Assembly (NCBI GenBank): GCA_900553815.1
Contig: USEY01000062.1
Location: 1-19,659 of the forward strand
DNA length: 19,659 bases
DNA from: an uncultured Bacteroides sp.
GTDB lineage: Bacteria; Bacteroidota; Bacteroidia; Bacteroidales; Bacteroidaceae
Reading direction: 5' to 3'
Shown here: in pieces, positions 7,560-13,971 of the stretch
Layout: every line of letters starts with the position of its first letter
How positions within the stretch are numbered: position 1 is the first letter of the stretch
Notes under the pieces: generated by a model
Database searches by the model: none
What the model was told of the DNA's origin: nothing
Seen by the model: only the letters and a program-made list of their open reading frames with translations
Program-made: the position numbers and the translations under genes

Positions 7560-8879
7560 ATGAAAGTTTTAAAGTTTGGAGGTACCTCGGTAGGTTCGGC
7601 TCAACGTATGAAGGAAGTCGCTAAATTGATTACCGATGGTGAACGTAAGATTGTGGTCCTCTCTGCCATGTCGGGTACCACAAACACGCTGGTAGAAATC
7701 TCGGACTACCTGTACAAGAAGAACCCCGAAGGCGCTAACGAAATCATCAACCGCCTGGAGGCCAAGTATCGTCAGCACATTGACGAACTCTACTCTACAC
7801 CCGAATACAAACAGAAAGGACAGGAATTTATTAAGTCGCATTTCGACTATATCCGTTCTTATACCAAAGACCTGTTTACCCTCTTTGAGGAAAAGGTGTT
7901 GCTGGCTCAGGGCGAACTCATTTCTACCGGCATGATGAACTACTACTTGCAGGAATGCGGCGTTAATTCTGTATTGTTGCCCGCACTGGAATACATGCGC
8001 ACCGACAAGAATGCCGAGCCCGACCCCGTCTACATCCGCGAGAAGTTGCAGATGCAGCTTGAACTCCACCCTGATGCCGACATCTACATTACTCAAGGCT
8101 TCATCTGCCGCAATGCCTACGGTGAGATTGACAACCTGCAGCGCGGAGGTAGCGACTACACCGCATCACTCATTGGAGCAGCCGTTAACGCTGAGGAAAT
8201 ACAGATATGGACCGACATCGATGGCATGCACAACAACGACCCCCGTATCGTGGACAAGACATCACCCGTACGTCAGCTCCACTTTGAGGAGGCTGCCGAG
8301 CTGGCTTACTTCGGCGCCAAGATTCTGCATCCCACGTGCATACAGCCTGCCAAGTATGCCAACATCCCTGTGCGCTTGCTCAACACCATGGAGCCTACAG
8401 CACCCGGCACTCTTATCTCTAACGATACAGAGAAAGGTAAAATCAAGGCAGTGGCAGCCAAGGACAACATCACAGCCATTAAGATAAAGTCAAGCCGCAT
8501 GCTTCTGGCTTACGGTTTCCTGCGCAAGGTATTCGAAATCTTCGAGAGCTACCAGACTTCCATTGACATGATATGTACTTCAGAGGTAGGTGTATCCGTA
8601 TCTATCGACAACGTGAAGCACCTGAACGAGATTCTCGATGACCTGAAGAAATACGGTACCGTTACCGTAGACCGCGACATGTGTATCATCTGCGTCGTAG
8701 GCGACCTGGAGTGGGAGAACGTTGGCTTCGAAGCCAAGGCACTCGATGCTATGCGCGACATTCCTGTACGCATGATTTCGTTCGGAGGAAGCAACTACAA
8801 CATTTCTTTCCTCATCCGTGAGTGCGACAAGAAGAAAGCTCTGCAATCGCTCAGCGACATGCTTTTTGCCAACGAATGA
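7560..8879 (+). CDS. lysC: Aspartate kinase, monofunctional LysC type
   Basis: Phosphorylates L-aspartate, the entry to the lysine, threonine and methionine pathway. Residues 1-285 are the amino-acid kinase domain: KFGGTS (5-10), Glu119 in QGELIST, the substrate-binding RGGSDYTA (195-202), WTDIDG (217-222) and GAKILHP (252-258). Two ACT domains follow, about 303-370 and 375-437. The first includes the long SSRMLLAYGFLRKVFEIF and TSEVGVSVS stretches that resemble lysine-sensitive E. coli LysC, so feedback by lysine is likely (inference). Its 439 residues fit a monofunctional kinase with no fused homoserine dehydrogenase. The ATG at 7560 opens directly with the glycine-rich kinase motif. lysA starts 20 bases after the stop, so the pair serves the lysine/diaminopimelate branch. 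Confidence 0.96.
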   Translation: MKVLKFGGTSVGSAQRMKEVAKLITDGERKIVVLSAMSGTTNTLVEISDYLYKKNPEGANEIINRLEAKYRQHIDELYSTPEYKQKGQEFIKSHFDYIRSYTKDLFTLFEEKVLLAQGELISTGMMNYYLQECGVNSVLLPALEYMRTDKNAEPDPVYIREKLQMQLELHPDADIYITQGFICRNAYGEIDNLQRGGSDYTASLIGAAVNAEEIQIWTDIDGMHNNDPRIVDKTSPVRQLHFEEAAELAYFGAKILHPTCIQPAKYANIPVRLLNTMEPTAPGTLISNDTEKGKIKAVAAKDNITAIKIKSSRMLLAYGFLRKVFEIFESYQTSIDMICTSEVGVSVSIDNVKHLNEILDDLKKYGTVTVDRDMCIICVVGDLEWENVGFEAKALDAMRDIPVRMISFGGSNYNISFLIRECDKKKALQSLSDMLFANE

Positions 8880-8899
8880 TACAGGAGGGATAGAGACTT

Positions 8900-10063
8900 A
8901 TGAAAGGAACATTCCCCCTGCACCGCTTCGGCCAGTTGCAGACGCCCTTTTATTATTACGATGTAGAACTGTTGAGGCAGACTCTGGCCGTCATTCGTGA
9001 TGAGGCCGGGCGCTACGACAATCCCTTCAGTGTGCACTACGCCGTCAAGGCCAATGCCAATCCCAAGGTGCTCTCCGTCATCCGTGAGAGTGGCCTGGGG
9101 GCCGATTGTGTCAGCGGAGGCGAGATTCAGGCCGCCTTGCGTGCCGGCTTCCCTGCCTCCAAGATAGTTTTTGCAGGCGTGGGCAAGGCCGACTGGGAGA
9201 TTAACCTCGGACTGGACAGCAACATCTTCTGCTTCAACGTAGAGTCTGTGCCCGAGCTCGAGGTCATCGACCAACTGGCTGCCGCACGTGGCAAAGTGGC
9301 CAACGTGGCTTTCCGCATCAACCCCGATGTTGGTGCCCACACCCATGCCAACATTACTACCGGATTGGCAGAGAACAAGTTTGGCATCAGCATGGCCGAC
9401 ATGGACCGCGTCATTGACCTGGCTGCCACCTTGAAGCACGTCAAGTTTATCGGGTTGCATTTCCACATAGGTTCGCAGATACTCGACATGGGCGACTTCA
9501 CCGCCTTGTGCAACCGCTTCAACGAGCTGCAAGACCGCCTGGAGGCACGCTGCATACGCATAGAGCACATTAACGTGGGAGGAGGATTGGGCATTGACTA
9601 CACGCACCCCAACCGTCAGCCCGTGCCCGATTTCAAGGCTTACTTCCAGACCTACGCCAACCACCTGAACTTGCGTTCTTACCAGACCGTGCACTTCGAG
9701 CTGGGACGCTCCGTGGTAGGACAGTGTGGTTCGCTCATTGCCCGCGTACTCTACGTCAAGCAGGGTACCAACAAGCAGTTTGCCATACTCGATGCCGGCA
9801 TGACCGACCTTATACGTCCTGCCCTCTATCAGGCTTACCATAAGATAGAGAACCTTTCGTCCGACGAACCTGTGCAGACTTACGACGTAGTGGGCCCCAT
9901 CTGCGAGTCGTCCGACGTTTTTGGCAAGGCTATCGACCTCAACGCTGTCCACCGTGGCGATTTCATCGCCCTTCGTTCGGCCGGCGCTTACGGCGAAATC
10001 ATGGCATCGGGCTACAACTGCCGCCCCCTGCCACAGGGATACACGTCCGACGAACTGGCCTGA
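8900..10063 (+). CDS. lysA: Diaminopimelate decarboxylase
   Basis: PLP enzyme that decarboxylates meso-diaminopimelate to L-lysine, the last step of the pathway begun by lysC. It is a fold-type III decarboxylase. Lys50 in HYAVKANANP forms the Schiff base, HIGSQ is at 189-193, and the glycine-rich phosphate site GGGLG is at 227-231. FELGR (266-270) carries the substrate arginine. CESSDVF (335-341) supplies the active-site cysteine from the partner subunit, and GYN (371-373) ends the conserved region. At 387 residues it is slightly short for the family (about 390-420) but complete. AGGAGG at 8883-8888 is a rare clear Shine-Dalgarno site and supports the ATG at 8900. A strong terminator follows 59 bases after the stop. 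Confidence 0.96.
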   Translation: MKGTFPLHRFGQLQTPFYYYDVELLRQTLAVIRDEAGRYDNPFSVHYAVKANANPKVLSVIRESGLGADCVSGGEIQAALRAGFPASKIVFAGVGKADWEINLGLDSNIFCFNVESVPELEVIDQLAAARGKVANVAFRINPDVGAHTHANITTGLAENKFGISMADMDRVIDLAATLKHVKFIGLHFHIGSQILDMGDFTALCNRFNELQDRLEARCIRIEHINVGGGLGIDYTHPNRQPVPDFKAYFQTYANHLNLRSYQTVHFELGRSVVGQCGSLIARVLYVKQGTNKQFAILDAGMTDLIRPALYQAYHKIENLSSDEPVQTYDVVGPICESSDVFGKAIDLNAVHRGDFIALRSAGAYGEIMASGYNCRPLPQGYTSDELA

Positions 10064-10089
10064 GCAGTCCTGACATGAACCCATCTAGT

Positions 10090-10105
10090 GGCGGACATTT
10101 CCGCC
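10090..10105. repeat. Small perfect hairpin after lysA
   Basis: GGCGGA (10090-10095) and TCCGCC (10100-10105) form a 6-bp perfect stem with a 4-base loop. No T run follows, so it is probably not a terminator itself. It lies between the lysA stop and the strong terminator at 10123 and may protect the 3' end. Confidence 0.45.
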
Positions 10106-10122
10106 CTATGCATATACTCCAT

Positions 10123-10164
10123 ACAGACATCGCACCCATCCTTGGGAAGCGATGTCTGTTTTTT
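10123..10164 (+). terminator. Strong intrinsic terminator of the purU-lysA run
   Basis: ACAGACATCGC (10123-10133) and GCGATGTCTGT (10149-10159) make a perfect 11-bp stem. The 15-base loop holds an inner CCC/GGG pair. Six T residues (10159-10164) follow at once. It is the clearest terminator in the window and sets the end of the lysA transcript. Confidence 0.9.
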
Positions 10165-10275
10165 ATATACTCTGCGTAAGTGGGATGCCGTAAATAGAGT
10201 ATAAAAACTTCGTTACATATTCTAAATACCTCGTTAAAAGATGTATCAGTGCGAAAGCTTTCAGTGACAATCTTG

Positions 10276-10283
10276 TATATTTG
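10276..10283 (+). promoter_or_regulatory. Candidate -7 box for the small membrane protein gene
   Basis: TATATTTG at 10276-10283 matches TAnnTTTG. No TTTG is found at the proper -33 position, but the perfect palindrome GAAAGCTTTC (10253-10262) lies just upstream and could be an operator. The ATG at 10292 is only 8 bases after the box, so the transcript would start at or within a few bases of the start codon. Confidence 0.5.
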
Positions 10284-10291
10284 CGACAGTT

Positions 10292-10714
10292 ATGAGGGAA
10301 TGGTTGAAAATAGCAGGAATTGTGCTGTTCATGATGATAGGCTGGCTGGCGGTGTTGACCGACCAGTCCGATACTGATTTGCCTGTTGTCGAATCTGCAC
10401 AGTCAATACCTACCGGTTACTACCAGCAGGTGGAGCACAGCGTGTGTTCGTCTGCCTTGTTCACTTATCCCTCTCCAATGGCCGAGGCTGCCGAAGCTTC
10501 GTCGGGTATGCAGTATTATGGGGCACTCATGCGCATCATGCTCACTAACCAGGCCCAATACATCAGTTCCCTGAGGCACTGCCTCTCACTGTTGTCGCTT
10601 TACGATGGGGCACGCATCTCCCAGTCGGAGAAATTGCATGTGACTACCCTGTCGAGCAATCTTCACTTGTCCGCAGACTATTACGTTTACGGCCTGAAGA
10701 AGATACTGATTTAG
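10292..10714 (+). CDS. Small hypothetical protein with an N-terminal membrane anchor
   Basis: I do not recognise this 140-residue protein. Residues 5-22 (KIAGIVLFMMIGWLAVL and flanks) form one hydrophobic segment after a short basic start, followed by an acidic TDQSDTDLP stretch. It is therefore probably an inner-membrane protein with the rest in the periplasm, or a protein with an uncleaved signal. The remaining 115 residues look like a soluble, partly helical domain with two cysteines (in HSVCSS and RHCLSL) and many Tyr and Ser; no catalytic motif is evident. A -7 promoter match sits right before it and the lysA terminator lies upstream, so it is its own unit, perhaps with the next gene 134 bases on. 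Base composition and coding feel support a real gene. Confidence 0.6.
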   Translation: MREWLKIAGIVLFMMIGWLAVLTDQSDTDLPVVESAQSIPTGYYQQVEHSVCSSALFTYPSPMAEAAEASSGMQYYGALMRIMLTNQAQYISSLRHCLSLLSLYDGARISQSEKLHVTTLSSNLHLSADYYVYGLKKILI

Positions 10715-10745
10715 CCTACTTCCCATTTTATTTGTCTTTTTATTC

Positions 10746-10767
10746 GCGAAGGCTGTCGGCCTTTCGC
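10746..10767 (+). terminator. Hairpin between the two small genes, possible weak terminator
   Basis: GCGAAGGC (10746-10753) pairs with GCCTTTCGC (10759-10767) in an 8-bp stem with one bulged T and a 5-base loop. CCCTTCTTTG follows, which is pyrimidine-rich but lacks a clean T run. It might end or attenuate the transcript of the gene at 10292-10714. Confidence 0.4.
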
Positions 10768-10773
10768 CCCTTC

Positions 10774-10810
10774 TTTGCACCCTGTACACTAACCCGATGC
10801 AGTGTGCAAA
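10774..10810. repeat. Inverted repeat upstream of the two-helix membrane protein gene
   Basis: TTTGCAC (10774-10780) and GTGCAAA (10804-10810) are perfect inverted copies. A second pairing inside the same stretch, TGTACACT (10783-10790) with AGTGTGCA (10801-10808), gives 8 bp with one G-U and a 10-base loop, and competes with the first. The element lies 39-75 bases before the ATG at 10849 and could be an operator or leader structure. Confidence 0.35.
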
Positions 10811-10848
10811 CCATTCTCCCTATATATTAACTCTAAAAACTTTTATAC

Positions 10849-11364
10849 ATGTCATATCCCATATTACTGGCGTCTTCGCACGCCAACATCAGCAAGCAAA
10901 GAAGTACGTCGAAAACACTGCTGGCCCTCGGGCTGGTCATACTGGGCATCTGCGCCTTTCCGCTGACGCTCCTGTTTCCCGATGATTCCATTCTGGACAT
11001 GTCGATGCTGGTGATAGGCGTTGTACTGATACTCTACGGCTGCTTCAGTCTGTTCTGGAAATCGCAAATGATGATTTACCGTCCTACGGGCAGCAAGGTG
11101 GCCGAGCGAAGCATGTACTTTGATTTGAAGCACAAGGGCGCATTGCTCAACATGATAGAAAACGGTAAATTGCCGCAAGAAGAAATACCGCAGTCGGCTA
11201 CCAGCGGCGGCTTGCGCCTCGATGTCCTCTATTCGCTGGACCACAAGCTGATAGGGGTGCAGCTGTTTGAGTTTGTGCCCTATACTTACACGGCATTGAC
11301 AGCCCCTCACTTCATTACCGAAAAGCCTTCGTCGCAATGGTGGCAGGTCTTGTTTGGTAAGTAA
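10849..11364 (+). CDS. Hypothetical membrane protein with two helices and a cytoplasmic-type C-terminal domain
   Basis: Not a family I can name. The 171-residue protein starts with a short polar head containing basic residues (about 1-22). Two adjacent hydrophobic helices follow (about 23-43 and 51-70), linked by the short acidic loop FPDDSILD, so it is a membrane hairpin. After these come about 100 soluble residues with FDLKHKGALLNMIENGK, SGGLRLDVLYSLDHKLIGVQLFEF and a C-terminal WWQVLFGK. The positive residues after helix 2 suggest that both ends face the cytoplasm. It has no signal cleavage site, lipobox or enzyme motif. It lies downstream of another small membrane protein and ends 33 bases before a good terminator, so the two may form a small unit. 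The gene is credible; the role is unknown. Confidence 0.65.
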   Translation: MSYPILLASSHANISKQRSTSKTLLALGLVILGICAFPLTLLFPDDSILDMSMLVIGVVLILYGCFSLFWKSQMMIYRPTGSKVAERSMYFDLKHKGALLNMIENGKLPQEEIPQSATSGGLRLDVLYSLDHKLIGVQLFEFVPYTYTALTAPHFITEKPSSQWWQVLFGK

Positions 11365-11397
11365 GTCGGGGACTGCATACAGATAATAATTCCGTTT

Positions 11398-11456
11398 GGC
11401 GGACTGAAGCGATGGTGAGCATGGACATGCCGCCATAGCCTTTCAGTCCGCCTTTT
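11398..11456 (+). terminator. Intrinsic terminator after the two-helix membrane protein
   Basis: GGCGGACTGAA (11398-11408) and TTCAGTCCGCC (11442-11452) form a perfect 11-bp outer stem. The 33-base interior contains further short pairs such as ATGG with CCAT. TTTTG follows directly (11453-11457). It is oriented for the + strand; the opposite side has no T run. Confidence 0.85.
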
Positions 11457-12092
11457 GTTTGTGCAAAAATGGCTTTGACAAAATGACACTTTGTATTTCC
11501 AAACGGCTGAGAATCGCGTATTTCGGAGCAGGGGAGACGTCGGTCGATTTTTTGGATGCAAATTCCTGTAATTTGTTATTGAATAGCGCGATAGCGAAAT
11601 GTTTACATTTGAAATAGAAAAAATGGAGTGAAAAAACAGCTTCACAAGAAGCTTGAAAGGTAAAATCTGGCACTTTACGACCGGGCAGTTAACTCGCCAG
11701 TTGATAAATCTATTGACTTTAGCTGTCAAATTCAAGGTTTCAGTTCGCTAGATTGCCGCTTTTAGAGTAGAAAAAGCAATGTTTTGGTCGGTTTGCGGCA
11801 TAGTTTTGGGGTAAAAGATAGTATGTTTTCGGGTAAATGATGCGCTATTTCATGCGTTTCGAATAAGTGACAGGATAGTGATATGGGGAAATAACGGGCG
11901 TTTTGCTGCTAAAATGCAGTAATGGGTGATATTTTGTTTTCTCCCGGTGCTCGTCTCTCCGCTTTTCTGCGCTTGCAGCCAAGGCACAATGCTGTTGCTG
12001 CGTGGACAAACAAAAGTGCCATGACCTCCATTTCCGGCACTTGTATGCACCTCAATGGGGAGTCATGGTACTCTCTATTCAGAAACAACAGT
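11457..12092. other. Gene-poor intergenic stretch between convergent units
   Basis: This is 636 bases between the + strand terminator and the end of the - strand hydrolase operon. The reading frames here are short and lack domain-like sequence, and I accept none as a gene. Several structures are present. AGCTTC/GAAGCT (11638-11653) has a 4-base loop. TTGAC/GTCAA lies around 11714-11730. GCCGC/GCGGC (11755-11759 with 11794-11798) encloses GCTTTT/AAAAGC (11758-11763 with 11772-11777). TACATTTG (11604-11611) matches the -7 consensus, with ATTG 22 bases upstream. An unannotated small RNA or a decayed gene are both possible. Confidence 0.5.
12014..12042 (-). terminator. Intrinsic terminator of the hydrolase operon
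   Basis: On the - strand AAGTGCC (12042-12036) pairs with GGCACTT (12020-12014) over a 15-base loop, followed by a T-rich TTGTTTGT tract. It lies about 50 bases after the GH2 stop. A competing pairing exists between 12019-12025 (CCATGAC) and 12062-12068 (GTCATGG). Confidence 0.65.
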
Positions 12093-13910
12093 TTACTTTT
12101 GTTCTTCCATCTTCTGCTTGTAGAAGTCCTTCAGCACGTAGAATGCCTGTTTCTTCTCTCCTTTGTCCGACACTACACCCTTGCGGTTGAAGAAATCCTG
12201 GATGCCGTGCAGTTGTCGGCGAGCCGAGCGGAAGTCCATCAGTATCCAAGGCGATGTGCCGGCAAATCCTTCCACACGGTTGTACATGTCCAGTGTCTGG
12301 CGGTATAGTTCGGCCTGATACTCCTCTGTCCAGCGTTGCGTCTTGTCGCCGTGCAGGCCATAAAGGGCGCCTCCACCAAATTCGCTGACAAAGAACGGCT
12401 TGTCGTAGGGAATGTCCCAGCGGCGGGTAGCACAGTCTTCCACTTTGCCGCCATACCAACCCAGGTAATTGTTGAAGCTGATGATGTCCACGTAGCTGCT
12501 CATGTTGTCGTGCACGCGGCTTGTATTGTTGTCCGTGCCGCTTACTTCCATGGCCATGCTTATCAGGCGTGTGTTGTCTTTCTCTCTGACTGTCTTGGCC
12601 AGGTTGCTCAGGAACTTGTCGCGTGCTGCGCTGTGCGGTGTTTCGTTGGCCACAGACCAGATGATGATGCCGCACCGGTTCTTGTCGCGGTCCATCATGT
12701 CAGTCAGCTGACGGTGCGCGTTGCGGTAGGTATCGGGGTTATCCCAGTGTATGGTCCAGTAAACGGGGATTTCCGACCAAATCATGAAGCCCATCTCTTC
12801 GGCCATGCGCACCATCTTCTCGTTATGCGGATAGTGGGCCAGGCGCACAAAGTTGCAGTTCAACTCCTTGGCCCAGTTCAGCAGCGTGCGGCATTCTGCC
12901 TCGTTGCTTACGCGGCCTTGTTTGAAGGGTGCTTCTTCATGGATGGAAATGCCCCGGAGGAATACCTTCTTGCCATTGAGCAGGATGTCTTTGCCCTTGG
13001 TCTCGATGCGGCGGAAGCCGATGCGGTCGTTCAGCACTTCTGTGCCGTGGGCAATGCTGACATCGTAGAGTTTGGGTGATTCGGGCGACCAAAGCGCTGG
13101 CTTGGCCTTCAGGCTGAATTCGGCACGACCCTGTTCGTCGGTAGTCAGCTGTTTGTCAATCTTCAGCTCCGGTATGCGCAGCGACACTTGTTCGCCGGCA
13201 AGGGGCTTGCTCAGTTGCACGTAGCCCTGCAACTCGTTGTATTTGCCCGCGGCCAGTTCCAGGCGATAGTCGTCGACCGATGTTTCGGGCGTTTCCACCA
13301 GAAGCACGTCGCGCGTGATGCCGCCATAGTTCCACCAGTCAGAGTTCACGGTAGGCACGTTCTCGGGCCGGCGGTCGTTGTTCACTCTTACTACCACGAA
13401 GTTGTTGCCATCCTTCATGCGGTCGGTGATGTCGAAGTGGAAAGGCGTGAATCCGCCCTCGTGCACACCAAGCTTCTCTCCATTCAGGTAGACGTATGCC
13501 AGGTAGTTGACGGCGCCAAAGTACAGGTAGACCTTGGTGCCTGCCTTACGGTTGTAGCTGAAATCTTTCTTGTACCAGATGCTGCCCTCGTAGAAGAACA
13601 GTTCGTCGCGTTGCGTATTCCAGTCGCCCGGTACAGTCAGCTGCTCGGCCAGGCTGAAATCATACTCCACCAGGTCCGACGGACTTTTCGGTTGCTGGTT
13701 CTTGAAGAATCCGTTGTTGCTTTCGGCCAGCCGGTAGTCGTAGAAGCCGGCATCGAAGGGGTCAACAATCGTCTGCCAGGTGCCATTGAGCGACGTGACA
13801 TTGCGACTGTAAACATTTTGCAGGACAAGCGGGGTGTTGTCTTGGGCATAAAGACCTGTGGTCGCCATACATGCGAAAGCCATCAAGGTGCTGATAAACC
13901 TCTTTTTCAT
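12093..13910 (-). CDS. GH2 glycoside hydrolase, beta-glucuronidase/beta-galactosidase type, exported
   Basis: Retaining exo-glycosidase of family GH2 with a type I signal peptide (about 1-22, ending TTGLYA). Domain order is the jelly-roll sugar-binding domain (about 28-205), an immunoglobulin-like domain (about 210-300, ending DRIGFRRIE), and the TIM barrel (about 305-600). In the barrel I see RLAHYPHNE (356-364), the acid/base Glu423 in SVANETPHS, and the nucleophile Glu510 in FFVSEFGGGA. Near the end, DFFNRKG (572-578) contains Asn575-x-Lys577, the N-x-K pattern that contacts the glucuronate carboxylate in microbial beta-glucuronidases. This favours glucuronidase over galactosidase, but the arginine seen nearby in the E. 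coli enzyme is not obvious here. Length 605 fits a GUS-like enzyme. It is the last gene of the operon, 61 bases after GH3. Confidence 0.85.
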   Translation of the reverse strand: MKKRFISTLMAFACMATTGLYAQDNTPLVLQNVYSRNVTSLNGTWQTIVDPFDAGFYDYRLAESNNGFFKNQQPKSPSDLVEYDFSLAEQLTVPGDWNTQRDELFFYEGSIWYKKDFSYNRKAGTKVYLYFGAVNYLAYVYLNGEKLGVHEGGFTPFHFDITDRMKDGNNFVVVRVNNDRRPENVPTVNSDWWNYGGITRDVLLVETPETSVDDYRLELAAGKYNELQGYVQLSKPLAGEQVSLRIPELKIDKQLTTDEQGRAEFSLKAKPALWSPESPKLYDVSIAHGTEVLNDRIGFRRIETKGKDILLNGKKVFLRGISIHEEAPFKQGRVSNEAECRTLLNWAKELNCNFVRLAHYPHNEKMVRMAEEMGFMIWSEIPVYWTIHWDNPDTYRNAHRQLTDMMDRDKNRCGIIIWSVANETPHSAARDKFLSNLAKTVREKDNTRLISMAMEVSGTDNNTSRVHDNMSSYVDIISFNNYLGWYGGKVEDCATRRWDIPYDKPFFVSEFGGGALYGLHGDKTQRWTEEYQAELYRQTLDMYNRVEGFAGTSPWILMDFRSARRQLHGIQDFFNRKGVVSDKGEKKQAFYVLKDFYKQKMEEQK

Positions 13911-13971
13911 AACAGGTATGTTATTTAATTAATACTATTGGATATAGTGAGCGTATTTGAAATCATCTTAC

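Noticed and set aside
8795..10084. 429-codon open frame on the - strand opposite lysA
   Set aside because: It covers lysA almost exactly in antisense. The translation has no domain, is rich in Val, Gly and His as expected from the complement of GC-rich coding sequence, and lysA is beyond doubt.
11443..11673. 76-codon open frame on the - strand in the intergenic gap
   Set aside because: No domain, signal or promoter; it crosses the arm of the + strand terminator and reads like random AT-rich translation.
11922..12308. 128-codon + strand open frame overlapping the GH2 3' end
   Set aside because: Half of it is antisense to GH2 and the rest crosses the operon terminator; no recognisable features.
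12336..13928. Two + strand open frames of about 247 codons opposite GH2
   Set aside because: Both are complements of the GH2 gene and carry Val/Ala/His-rich sequence without motifs; GH2 has signal peptide and both catalytic glutamates.
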